Of a DNA stretch of 32,256 nucleotides, positions 8,472 through 17,223 are shown one piece after another. Both the position numbers and the translations under genes were made by a program. The stretch's first letter is position 1; each line of letters starts with the position of its first letter. The notes beneath the pieces are model-generated. The model was not told the origin of the DNA and made no database searches. It worked only from the letters and a program-made list of their open reading frames with translations. The DNA is from Paenibacillus sp. N3.4 (GTDB lineage: Bacteria; Bacillota; Bacilli; Paenibacillales; NBRC-103111): positions 1 to 32,256 of the forward strand of contig NZ_VRTT01000082.1 of NCBI RefSeq assembly GCF_008017805.1, written 5' to 3'.

Positions 8472-9646
8472 TTGACTGAAATTCGTTTATTGCAACCGGG
8501 TGAGTGGCAAGCAGCCATTCAACTTGCAGATAAAACGTTTCGAAATGTAGGAGAAGACTCGATGGGAATTGCCTTTACACATGTATTTTCGCCAAGTCTA
8601 CACCAGTCCTATGGGCTGTTTATAGAAGGGGAAATCGTATCTTTCATTGGACTTGTGCCGGAGATAATGCGTATTGGCGCCGCGAAATTAAACGTGTATG
8701 CAATAGGTGCGGTATGTACAGGCTGGAACATCGAGGAAAAGGTTACGCTTCGCTTATTTTGGATAAAATAATCGAACATGGGAATCTTGCAGAAGCTTCA
8801 CTATTACTAGTTTCCGGAAGTCTTTCTATATATGCTAAAAGAGATTGTTTCCGTTATGGTACGTTTAAGCAAGTGACAATTACAGGGGAGTCAACTGAAG
8901 ATGCTCTGCATCCTAATCGGCAAGCTAATGATTGTTTTAACTTTCGCGAACTAGCAATGACGGATTGGTTTAGACTTAAACGATTAGCGGATCAGAGAGA
9001 AATTGCATTTGACCAAAGTATATGGGATATAGCAAGTTTAATTCATAACCATGCATTGGCTAGCAACAGAAAGCTAGAAAATAAAGTGCTTATTGCGGAG
9101 AAGGAAGGACAAGCAGCGGCCTATGCCATTATGGCGATTAAAAAACCATTTACTAATGTAAAGGCTTCATCTCAACTCGTAGAATGGGCAGGTGATCCAA
9201 TTGCTGCTGCGGCTATGTTAGTACATGCAGTTAAGCGATATGAACTGGATGAATTGCTCGTCAATATTCCATGGTACGAAAAATTGTTAGCAGAACAACT
9301 TTCCCATTATCCCAATAAGGATCTAGAGGATGGCTTTACCATTCGCATTATGGATATTGAACGATTGATTGAACAGTTAATGCCTTATTTACGTGAGAAA
9401 AACGAGCAACTTATCGAATCACTTTGTATTCAACGTAGAGGAGATGGGAATTTTAATTTGCGAATCGCAGACTTAGAAGCCGTATTTACGTCTAGGGAGT
9501 TGCTATCACTCATTTTTGATCATACAGATGATTCTTCACAAAGCAGCAACGAAATGCAAATGGGGTTAACAAATCACTTCAAGCAGGTACTACAAGATTT
9601 ATTTCCGATCCCTTTTCCTCACGCAGCCGGTTTAAACTATGTATAA
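8472..9646 (+). pseudogene. GNAT-family N-acetyltransferase, one frameshift
   Basis: It begins with TTG at 8472 behind a good GGAGG near 8460, giving MTEIRLLQPGEWQAAIQLAD. This frame runs to LNVYAIGAVCT at about 8720. The acetyl-CoA binding loop EHRGKGYAS, which matches the Q/R-x-x-G-x-G/A motif, is in the next frame and reads on to 9646. One base is therefore missing at about 8721. The corrected protein would be about 390 residues, a GNAT domain plus a C-terminal extension. It sits 27 bases after the binding-protein gene and is probably the last gene of the operon. The acetylated substrate is unknown. Confidence 0.8.
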
Positions 9647-9724
9647 GGCACATCTTGAATAACCCGCAGGAATTGGAGGCCACTGAAAAACTTGCGTCCT
9701 CCTAAATCAAGTTAATACTCTACA

Positions 9725-9774
9725 GATAAAGACGCTGTTGCTCCCACATTGTGGAAGTAACAGCCGTCTTTATC
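9725..9774. terminator. Long hairpin after the GNAT gene
   Basis: GATAAAGACG with CTGTT (9725-9739) is complementary to AACAG followed by CGTCTTTATC (9759-9774), with one unpaired C. It may terminate the transporter operon, or it may be the terminal structure of the neighbouring insertion-sequence remnant; there is only a weak T-rich tail. Confidence 0.4.
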
Positions 9775-9804
9775 CCTCTGTAAAGCCCTGTTGGGTAATG
9801 GTTT

Positions 9805-10195
9805 TTAGTCATTCAGTCTCAGGATTCGCTTTAGATTCATTGCGATTATCGCCATTTCCCCTTGCAGCTCCATACCTAATAGACCAGTGGAAGTGGCTAC
9901 GTCATACCCGTGCCTATGCTTAAGTTCGCTATTCTTCGCCTTGATCTTGTAGCGTTCTTTGGATTTCTCCTTGAAGTACTCACTTTCCTGAAATGCCATT
10001 TGCTCCGTGTGCTCATTGGATTTTATGCTTACCGAGTACGTTTTGCTTTTCGCTCCATGCTTGTAGCATCCTTCTTTGAACGGACATCGCATGCATTTCT
10101 CTACATCAAAATAGTAGGTATCGGTTTTGTTTTTCCCAACGCCTTTTTTCCCTTGCCGCGCTTTTCGTATCGCCATATGTTTTCTTTGCTGTAAG
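9805..10195 (-). pseudogene. IS1182-family transposase, C-terminal fragment
   Basis: The frame reads HMAIRKARQGKKGVGKNKTD, then YYFDVEKCMRCPFKEGCY, ERYKIKAKNSELKHRHGYD and ends MAIIAMNLKRILRLND. These are the cysteine motif and C-terminal end of IS1182-like (DDE) transposases, which normally have 450 or more residues. Homology begins just upstream of the ATG at 10176 and stops at about 10195, where an in-frame TAA follows, so only the last 120-130 residues remain. The element is inactive. Confidence 0.8.
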
Positions 10196-10265
10196 CAATA
10201 TTATCCTACTCTGAATAAGAAGTGTCACCAATATTTGTTAAGAAAACAACTCTGTAAGGTAGCAT

Positions 10266-10351
10266 GAAGAGCCGTATGCCTTAATTGGGTACGTAAGGAT
10301 TTGTGAGGGGTAAGGGGCTCAAACCACGATGGAAAGACCCCGCCTACTCGA
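10266..10351 (+). ncRNA. 3' end of a group II intron (domains V and VI), remnant
   Basis: GAGCCGTATGCC with a short loop and ACGTAAGGATTTGTGAGGGG resembles intron domain V, with the AGC triad retained but two mismatches in the lower stem. The following segment to GCCTACTCGAC resembles domain VI and the 3' splice end of bacterial introns. No reverse transcriptase/maturase is present upstream; the transposase fragment on the other strand occupies that place. I read it as a degraded remnant, recognised by pattern only. Confidence 0.5.
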
Positions 10352-10385
10352 CTATAATAGTTTTGGATGATCGGCGGGCGATTTT

Positions 10386-12296
10386 CTATTCGAATTTCTT
10401 TTTATACTGATTCAATGTAATAAGAGGCCAAATATATCGGTAGCTATGATAATGCGTATAAAAGCTGCCAGGCAATCCTAATCCTGTCGGATAGCGAGTT
10501 GTCCAGTCGTTTAGATGAAGCTGAACGAGTAATTGTTGAATACCCTTCTCCATGGCGGGCAGAGGTTCTGTGCATACAGCGGTCAGGGCATCCAAAGCCC
10601 AGGCGGTTTGGGAGGGAGTACTGACACCAAGCGGTACATATCGATTGAATCGGTCGCTGCTGCAGGATTCGCCCCAGCCGCCGTCAGCATTCTGGATGCT
10701 AAGCAGCCAACGGACCGCTTTTCTCACAGCAGGGAGTTCAGAGTCAGCTTTAACGGCCATTAGGCCAGTTAATGCAGCCCATGTGCCATAAATGTAGCAA
10801 ACACCCCAACGGCCGTACCAAGAACCATCTATCTCCTGTTTGGCCAACAACCAATCTATTCCCTTGCGTATGATAGTATGACTCAAGTCAAGACCAGCTG
10901 TAGTCCCAAGGAATTCTAACGTTCTTCCTGTGAGGTCGGCTGTGGATGGATCAATTGCAGCTGCTGTCGCTCCATCAATCGGAAATAGGGTGAGCAACTT
11001 GTTAGTGACCCCTTTCTCAAATGCCGGCCATCCTCCATCATTATTCTGCATGGATAACACCCAGTTCAATCCTCGGTTCCAGGCACCTTGGTAAGAAGGC
11101 TCGCGCTTCGCTGTTTCCCGAATTGCACGCAAAGCAGCGGTGGTATCGTCCACATCTGGGTTGATTGTATTGGACTCGGAAAAGCCCCATCCTCCGGGCA
11201 CGGGACGGGCTATACGGCTGCTCCAGTCTCCTTGTTTGTTATGCTGTCTACCAAGTAAAAAATGAATTGATTTTCGTATGGAAGTTTGATCTGCCGTAGT
11301 TCCAGATTGCTGCAAAGCAACGGAAAGTAATGCAGTATCCCAGATGGTGGAAGGGGAGTTCTGGAGGTGAGTTTTTCCGCTTGATTGCCACAGCATGGCT
11401 GAGAGTCCATGCAGCGCGGTTGTAATAACGTGGTGACGCTTGTCATAGCCAAGTGTCAATAGCGCCAGAATCATCAGAAGCGTACTCGTTGAGTAGCTAT
11501 ATAGCGTACCATCGGATTCGATGCGATCAAGCATATAATTTTCCGCATTCTTAAATGCAGTCTCGCGGAGTTTTAGGGGAAGACTGGTCAATTGTTTGAT
11601 CCCATTTTGAATTTCATCCAATAACCTGTTGGAACCGTGAGGTGAGTCTGTGCCTTCTATACTAGAAAAGCTACTTGAGTCAGAATTATTGTTATCCTTA
11701 ACGAACAAATGTGATAGATCGGGTGTAGCCTTGTTTTTCAGTACCAATCGGAGGTTTGCCATGATCAAAATAGGGGCAAAGTGTACACGAGCATAACCTG
11801 AGAATTCAAAAAAATGAATAGGAGAGGAGGAAGGCAGCAATAGAAACTCTATGGGTATTTTTAGTGAGGCTGGCCAAGCGCATTGTCCGGTGGCTGCCAA
11901 AAATACATTCGTCAGTAAGGTATTCACCTGGCTAAGCCCACCCTTTGACTTGATAAAGCGTGCCGCTTTTATCATCGATTCGTCGGTTTGTTGGCTATAG
12001 CCTGAATACAACAAGGCGTAGTAAGCATCCACGGTGGCATCCAAATTGCCTTCTGCTTCATCCGGATAGACCTTCCAAGCACCATTGTATTGCTGCTCTC
12101 CATGAATCCGATCGTGTAATTGTCTAATCAAAATCTCTTCAGGAAGTTCTAAAGTCCGAAGGACGATGATCATATAAGCATCCGTCAAAATACCGTTCTC
12201 AAAACAATAGTGCCAAGAGCCATCTTCCTGCTGAATACCTTCGAGCATTTCAGTCAAGTGTTTTATTTCCTCATTCACTTTGCTCCAAACAGACAT
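10386..12296 (-). CDS. sqhC: Terpene cyclase of the squalene-hopene/sporulenol synthase family
   Basis: The 636-residue protein carries the protonating DXDD motif as DVDD at residues 381-384 and repeated QW motifs: QQEDGSW at 22-28, QNNDGGW at 417-423, QEIDGSW at 487-493 and QNADGGW at 535-541. The length matches Bacillus SqhC, which cyclises tetraprenyl-beta-curcumene to sporulenol in spores; a squalene-hopene cyclase role is the main alternative. There is a GGGGTGG just upstream of the ATG at 12296. It stands alone on the minus strand, with no prenyltransferase or squalene synthesis gene in the window. No membrane helix or signal peptide is evident, consistent with the monotopic family. It is intact, unlike much of its surroundings. 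Confidence 0.9.
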   Translation of the reverse strand: MSVWSKVNEEIKHLTEMLEGIQQEDGSWHYCFENGILTDAYMIIVLRTLELPEEILIRQLHDRIHGEQQYNGAWKVYPDEAEGNLDATVDAYYALLYSGYSQQTDESMIKAARFIKSKGGLSQVNTLLTNVFLAATGQCAWPASLKIPIEFLLLPSSSPIHFFEFSGYARVHFAPILIMANLRLVLKNKATPDLSHLFVKDNNNSDSSSFSSIEGTDSPHGSNRLLDEIQNGIKQLTSLPLKLRETAFKNAENYMLDRIESDGTLYSYSTSTLLMILALLTLGYDKRHHVITTALHGLSAMLWQSSGKTHLQNSPSTIWDTALLSVALQQSGTTADQTSIRKSIHFLLGRQHNKQGDWSSRIARPVPGGWGFSESNTINPDVDDTTAALRAIRETAKREPSYQGAWNRGLNWVLSMQNNDGGWPAFEKGVTNKLLTLFPIDGATAAAIDPSTADLTGRTLEFLGTTAGLDLSHTIIRKGIDWLLAKQEIDGSWYGRWGVCYIYGTWAALTGLMAVKADSELPAVRKAVRWLLSIQNADGGWGESCSSDRFNRYVPLGVSTPSQTAWALDALTAVCTEPLPAMEKGIQQLLVQLHLNDWTTRYPTGLGLPGSFYTHYHSYRYIWPLITLNQYKKKFE

Positions 12297-12621
12297 TTTC
12301 CACCCCTGTCATTTCCATACGTATATGAATTTCGTCTCTACATCTTATGAACGGTTCAACCTTAAGATGTGTACAGAGTTACATTTTTGCAGTCTATGTT
12401 GTTTTTAACCTTTCACTAGGTTTTGAATATTCTTTTGTTGTATGCTAGACCTAGGGATGATTATTTGGATTTATACAGAAAATTTAATGAGGGGATTTAG
12501 ATATTGTGGATAAATAAAAATACGGCGGATAGTTCCTCAGGAAATATGGGGTTTCGATGTGCAGCTGATGTTTAGATAAATGATTCACTAATATTGATAA
12601 AAGAAAACAGAAATTACAAAT

Positions 12622-12667
12622 AAAGGAGCTTGTCGAAGGGGATTATTCTTCGATAAGTTCCTTTTTG
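12622..12667 (+). terminator. Orphan intrinsic terminator
   Basis: AAAGGAGCTTGTCGAAG pairs with CTTCGATAAGTTCCTTT (two imperfect positions) and is followed by TTTT on the plus strand. No plus-strand gene lies immediately upstream, so it may end a small transcript or be left from a lost gene. Confidence 0.6.
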
Positions 12668-12780
12668 CGGGGTTGCCAAAAGAAAATCGTTTTATTCTCG
12701 AAATCCATGATCTTTACACTGAAGAATCATCTAAGCAACGGAGGCGTATTGATGTAAATTTATTGATGATGTAACATAAG

Positions 12781-12796
12781 ATTAAGCGCTTTACCT
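12781..12796. promoter_or_regulatory. cre-like site upstream of the histidine kinase
   Basis: TTAAGCGCTTTA has the AARCGYTT core of CcpA binding sites as a near-perfect palindrome, but the outer TG and CA positions do not match. It is a candidate for glucose repression of the sensor-regulator pair and weaker than the site at 15806. Confidence 0.35.
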
Positions 12797-12849
12797 TTTT
12801 GGGGAATAGGATTTGTTATTTATGCTTAAGTTAAAAAAAAGGAGATCAA

Positions 12850-14643
12850 ATGATGGCATCCAGGGACATAACACGGCGGTTTCAAATTCCATTTCAAATA
12901 AGTATGAGATACAAGCTTATGGTTTTAATGGTCATTGTCGCTGTTTTGCCGTTAACCTTAGTCACAATCTTTGCTGCCAAAACCACCAAGGAATCATTAA
13001 GTTTGGAAATTATTCGTTCCAATGAGGCAAGAATGGATTGGGTTGCCAATTATTTTGAAGAGAAATTCGGTCAATTACATTCGGTAGCTTATTCTCTTCT
13101 CATGGACACAAACATATTTCCGCTTACCAAAGGTGAATCGACGACCGTTGGAAGCGGTTTGGATGAAGGAAAGTTATATATGGATGAAAAGCTAAGATCC
13201 CTGTATATCGCTAACAATAGTCACATTGCCCGGATCTCGCTATATCTGAATGATAGGCAGCGCATGTATATCGTCGATAAAGATGCCGTTCGGTCTACCG
13301 AACAAGGGGATACGCCCGTTGGGAATTGGAAAGAAATATCCAATAAACCTCAAACGATAAATAAGATTGTGAAATCTGAACACAATAATTTTACATTGGC
13401 ACACAGTATGAATCGATTTGAAAATCAAGAGATTTTGGGCGGCGTGTTCATCGAAGCAAGATGGAAAATGATGGATAGTGTTATTGGCATGATCCACTCG
13501 GAGCCCAATAGCCAAGTGCTTGTTTTGGACGCAAAAGGAAACATCATGTACAATCCTTATCCCGGGCAATCGACGATTGATCCAGATATGCTGGGAAAGG
13601 TGATAAACAGTCCCATGGAACCTGGTTATGTAGAGTCCAAACAAGGCATTTTGTTTTATCAGCCAGTTGCATCCGCGGAGCTTTGGATTGTAAAATTTAT
13701 CCCGATCAGCTACGTAACCCAGGGTGCTTCTAACACATTAAGCTTTAGTTTTTATACAGCTATGGCGTCTGTACTTCTGGCTATTGTCCTTTCTGTATTG
13801 ATTGCTTATTTCACGACTAAACCGATTATCCGATTGACGAGATCAATGAAAGCCGTGGAGCACCAGAATTTCAACGTGGGTGTCGATAAGATACGAGGCG
13901 ATGAAATCGGTACGCTGGAGAGACGGTTTAATTCCATGCTGCAAAAAATTAAAGAGCTCATTCAAATTGAGTATAAAAGTAAGATTGAGAAGCGAACCGC
14001 GCAACTCAAAGCCATGCAGGCGCAGATTAATCCTCATTTTCTGTATAATGCGATGCAATCTATCGGCGGGGTTGCCCTCTCCCGGAATGCGCCAGAAGTA
14101 TATGAGCATGTCAGAGCCATTAGCGAGTTATTTCGTTATACGATTAAAATAAAATCGGATATTGTCACATTAGCCGATGAAATGGAACATGCAACCAACT
14201 ATTTGCAAATTCAAAAGCTGCGCTTTCAGAGCATGCTGAACATTCAAATGGACATGGAAGAAGATTGTGGAATTTACGATATTCCGAAATTTACGCTCCA
14301 ACCCATTGTGGAGAATTGCTTCGTGCATGGTTTGGAAGGCGGTCAAATGGAAGAATGGATGGTATCCATCACCGTGGAGAAATTGATGGATGAAATCGAA
14401 ATAACGATTGAAGATAACGGTTTAGGTATGGATGAGGTGCGTTTGGGGGAAATTAGGCGACAATTAGATCATAGCGGTGAGGATCAGGAATTTGGGGAAA
14501 GTATGGGAATGAATAATGTAAATTCGCGGATCAAGCTTATTTTCGGCCAAGAATATGGTGTGTTTGTCACAAGCTCCAAAGGTGCCGGAACGATCGTCAA
14601 AGTTGTTATACCGGCAATCATCAAGGGAAAGGGGACGTTATAA
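12850..14643 (+). CDS. YesM-type sensor histidine kinase
   Basis: The 597-residue protein has a first membrane helix at about 22-42, an extracellular sensing region to about 295, a second helix at about 298-320, a HAMP linker, and the His_kinase domain with INPHFLYNAM placing the phosphorylated histidine at 396. The ATP-binding part has QPIVENC (N-box Asn489) and DNGLGM at 522-527. These are features of the YesM/LytS class that pairs with YesN-type regulators beside sugar transporters. AAGGAG at 12838-12843 supports the start. The stop TAA overlaps the ATG of the response regulator by one base. It probably senses an extracellular carbohydrate, perhaps through the binding protein encoded downstream (inference). 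Confidence 0.9.
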   Translation: MMASRDITRRFQIPFQISMRYKLMVLMVIVAVLPLTLVTIFAAKTTKESLSLEIIRSNEARMDWVANYFEEKFGQLHSVAYSLLMDTNIFPLTKGESTTVGSGLDEGKLYMDEKLRSLYIANNSHIARISLYLNDRQRMYIVDKDAVRSTEQGDTPVGNWKEISNKPQTINKIVKSEHNNFTLAHSMNRFENQEILGGVFIEARWKMMDSVIGMIHSEPNSQVLVLDAKGNIMYNPYPGQSTIDPDMLGKVINSPMEPGYVESKQGILFYQPVASAELWIVKFIPISYVTQGASNTLSFSFYTAMASVLLAIVLSVLIAYFTTKPIIRLTRSMKAVEHQNFNVGVDKIRGDEIGTLERRFNSMLQKIKELIQIEYKSKIEKRTAQLKAMQAQINPHFLYNAMQSIGGVALSRNAPEVYEHVRAISELFRYTIKIKSDIVTLADEMEHATNYLQIQKLRFQSMLNIQMDMEEDCGIYDIPKFTLQPIVENCFVHGLEGGQMEEWMVSITVEKLMDEIEITIEDNGLGMDEVRLGEIRRQLDHSGEDQEFGESMGMNNVNSRIKLIFGQEYGVFVTSSKGAGTIVKVVIPAIIKGKGTL

Positions 14644-15708
14644 TGAAAGCTGTCATTATTGATGATGAATTTTGGGTTCGTAACAGCATCAGGCATTTAG
14701 CTGATTGGGGGCGCCTGGGTATCCATCAAATTGAAGAAGCGGAGGAAGGAATTAGCGGTCTCAAACTTATCGCGCAAATTCATCCGGATATTGTCATTAC
14801 GGACATGAAAATGCGCGGGATGGATGGTGGGCAGCTTCTCCAAAAAATAACGGAGGACTATCCGTTTATCCGCAAAATTGTGATTAGCGGCTTTGATGAT
14901 TTCACCTACACCAAACAGGCTATTTTATCCAAAGTGGATGAATATTTGATCAAGCCAATCAATCCGGAGGAGCTGAATCGGGCTTTAGAGAAAGCGGTTC
15001 GGGAGCTTAGCGTAACTCAGGGCATCCACGCGGCGAAGCCGCTGGACAAGCCGTTATTAAAATTCATCACGGAGATGAAACATATCATCGCTAGAAATTT
15101 CCAGGAGATGAACATAGAGGCGGTTAAGCTCAATTTTAAGCAGCTGGAGCAAACGTTGAACGATCAAGAGCTTTTGCAGCCGGGATTGAATAACTCCCTC
15201 TACAAACAATTCATGCTGCTTTTGGAAGAGCAATCTGCCTTGTCAGGCAGCGATTTAACAGTAGAAGCTCAGGAGAGTGCCAGCTATTATTTGGTTACGG
15301 ATGGCACATCGGTGTCAGAATGGGTCAACGTTTTATCGAACGCATACGCAGGGAGCTTGGAGCAATTAATTCACATAAGGAAAAATAAAACCCGAATTAA
15401 TATCGATGAGATTCGGAATTTTCTTGATCTTTCTTTTGCAGAGCCAATCAATCTTGGCACGATAGCTAGTAAATTTTTTGTCAGCAAAGAACACATGTCT
15501 CGTACCTTTAAACAAGAAATTGGCGTTACTGTCATGGATTATTTGGTTAACAAAAGGATTGAAAAAGCGAGCGAGCTTCTTAAAGGATCCTTCTGTATCT
15601 ATCAAGAGCGCCGCAGAAACGGTTGGCTATTCAGATCTTACTTATTTTTATCGTATATTCAAAAAAATGACAGGCATGACACCTTCCCAGATTCGACAAA
15701 ACGGTTAG
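14643..15708 (+). pseudogene. YesN-type response regulator with AraC HTH, C-terminal frameshift
   Basis: The receiver domain is complete: IIDDEF with Asp7 and Asp8, the phosphoacceptor Asp54 in VITDMKM, and Lys104 in LIKP. The C-terminal AraC-type DNA-binding domain starts normally (FVSKEHMSRTFKQEIGVTVM), but after ASELLK at about 15583 the frame changes. The correct end, SAAETVGYSDLTYFYRIFKK through PSQIRQNG, is in another frame and stops at 15708. One extra base near 15583-15587 (TAAAGGATCC) explains this. As written, the protein continues to 15740 and lacks its second HTH, so DNA binding would fail. It is translationally coupled to the kinase gene. Confidence 0.85.
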
Positions 15709-15741
15709 GAAGTCCAAAAATGTGTTCAATGATATCATGAT

Positions 15742-15770
15742 TGTCCAGTCAGAGATGCAGTTTCTGTCCA
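15742..15770 (+). promoter_or_regulatory. Direct repeat, candidate response-regulator operator
   Basis: TGTCCA occurs at 15742-15747 and 15765-15770, 23 bases apart, each preceded by T or CT and followed by A/G-T. AraC-type domains bind direct repeats about two helical turns apart. The position upstream of a promoter with a poor -35 box suits an activator site. This is inference. Confidence 0.35.
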
Positions 15771-15793
15771 ATGAATGGTGACGCTTTCTCTAG

Positions 15794-15819
15794 TATACTA
15801 AGACACGTAAGCGTTGCCA
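15794..15819 (+). promoter_or_regulatory. Promoter -10 box and overlapping cre site
   Basis: TATACT at 15794-15799 is a good -10 box, and no good -35 box sits 16-18 bases upstream. Immediately downstream, CGTAAGCGTTGCCA at 15806-15819 matches the cre consensus TGWAARCGYTWNCA at all but two defined positions. CcpA bound there would cover the predicted start of transcription and repress the sugar operon when a preferred sugar is present. Confidence 0.6.
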
Positions 15820-15838
15820 TTACAAGGGAGGCTATAAA

Positions 15839-17141
15839 ATGAAGAAAGCACTTACAATGATTATTGCACTAAGCATGTTGGGTTCTACAGTAGCTTGTTC
15901 TTCCGGTCAAGGTACATCTAGCGCTGGTGAAAACAGCACATCTAAAAGCGGGGATGCACCTAAAAAAGTAGAATTGAAAGTATTTCTTGGCGGTTTGGAC
16001 CGCTTTAGGGACCAATTTGAGAAGTACTTCGCTGCATTCGCTGAGAAGGAAAAGAAGGAAAAAAATATTGAGGTTACGATTAACACCGAGTACCCAGGCT
16101 CCGATAATGCCACACAAATTTTGAAAACGCGACTGGCAACAGGCGATGTTCCGGATATATTCAGCCTTCATGCCGTGAACGACATTCCGGATTACTATAA
16201 AGCCGGTTATTTGGAAGATTTAACGAAACAACCGCTTTCGGATAAGCTGATTGATGGCATCAAGTCGCTCGTGACGATTGACAACAAAGTTGTAGCGGTT
16301 CCGCTTGAAAGCTTGTCGTGGGGTTACCTGTACAACAAAAAAATCTTTAACGATCTGGGCATCAAACCGCCTTCCACATTGACAGAAATGAAGACAGTGG
16401 TACAAACATTAAATGACAAAAAGATTAAGCCGTTTATGCTCAGCTACAAAGAAAGCTGGATTCCTCAGTTATTCTTGCCTCTCACGATCGGCGGATTAGG
16501 GAATTCAAGCCATAAGGATTTTGTTGATAAAATGTACAAAGATCAAGGAAGCTTTGCAGAAGTGAAAGATATGTTCGGTATCATTGATCTTGTTAACAGC
16601 AACGGCACTGAACGTGCATTTGAAGTTGGCAATGATGACGGAGCTGCTGATTTTGCCGCAGGTAAAGCGGCCATGTGGGTCCAAGGTCCCTGGGATGCGG
16701 ACAGTCTTTTGAAAGCAAACAGCAAGTTCGAATTTGGGGTTGCTCCTCTGCCTATCAATGACGATCCAAACGCCACACAAATTAACGTTTCCGTTTCGAC
16801 TTCCTTAGCGATGGCTACTAAAACCAAAAATAAAGAAGTTTCGGCAGATCTTTTGAATTTCATATTGGATGATCAAGCATCAAACGAACTGTACCAAGGC
16901 ATGAAATTCAATCCAGTGTCCAAAAACCACTCTTTCAAACCATACCCTTGGGTTGAGGATGCATCCGTGTATGTGAACAAAGGACAGGCCTTTAAGGATC
17001 CTCAAATTCCAGCAGCAGTGAAGGACGAATCAGGCAAAGCGCTTCAAGCCTATTACAGTAAAAAAAATGTCCGCAGATGAGGTTATCAAGGATCTGGATA
17101 AAACCTGGAAAGACGCAAACGCTATAGCCAATAAAAAATAA
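15839..17141 (+). CDS. Carbohydrate ABC transporter substrate-binding lipoprotein, frameshift at an A8 tract near the C-terminus
   Basis: The signal sequence ends LGSTVACSSG with Cys20 as the lipidated residue. AAGGGAGG at 15824-15831 supports the start. Family-1 binding-protein features include VFLGGLDRFRDQF, LATGDVPDIFSLHAV, GWGYLYNKKIFND-like SWGYLYNKKIFNDLGIKPP and AAGKAAMWVQGPWDADSLL. The frame as written ends at 17080 with YYSKKNVRR. With one A fewer in the run of eight at about 17060-17067 it would continue MSADEVIKDLDKTWKDANA and stop at 17141, the usual C-terminus of the family. The missing 20-odd residues form the terminal helix, so the protein may still work. It is followed by a stem-loop and the two permeases. 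Confidence 0.9.
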
Positions 17142-17164
17142 AGAATGGAAGACATATTGTGCCT

Positions 17165-17196
17165 TGCCCTGATCCGTAAAAAATTAGGTCAGGGCA
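17165..17196 (+). other. Intercistronic stem-loop between binding protein and permeases
   Basis: TGCCCTGATCC pairs with GGTCAGGGCA with one bulged T. The tail is ATTTTCC, a weak terminator. Such hairpins after sugar-binding-protein genes usually stabilise the upstream message or let only part of the polymerases continue, so that more binding protein than permease is made. Confidence 0.6.
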
Positions 17197-17223
17197 CGAG
17201 ATTTTCCTAAGGAGTGAGCCCAC

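Larger units (their letters stand above)
12297..12849. other. Intergenic region between cyclase and histidine kinase genes
   Basis: This stretch of about 550 bases has no supported gene. It holds a clear hairpin terminator at 12622-12667 that follows no recognisable gene, and a cre-like palindrome at 12783-12794. It must also contain the divergent promoters for the two flanking genes, but no convincing pair of -35 and -10 boxes was found. Confidence 0.5.
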
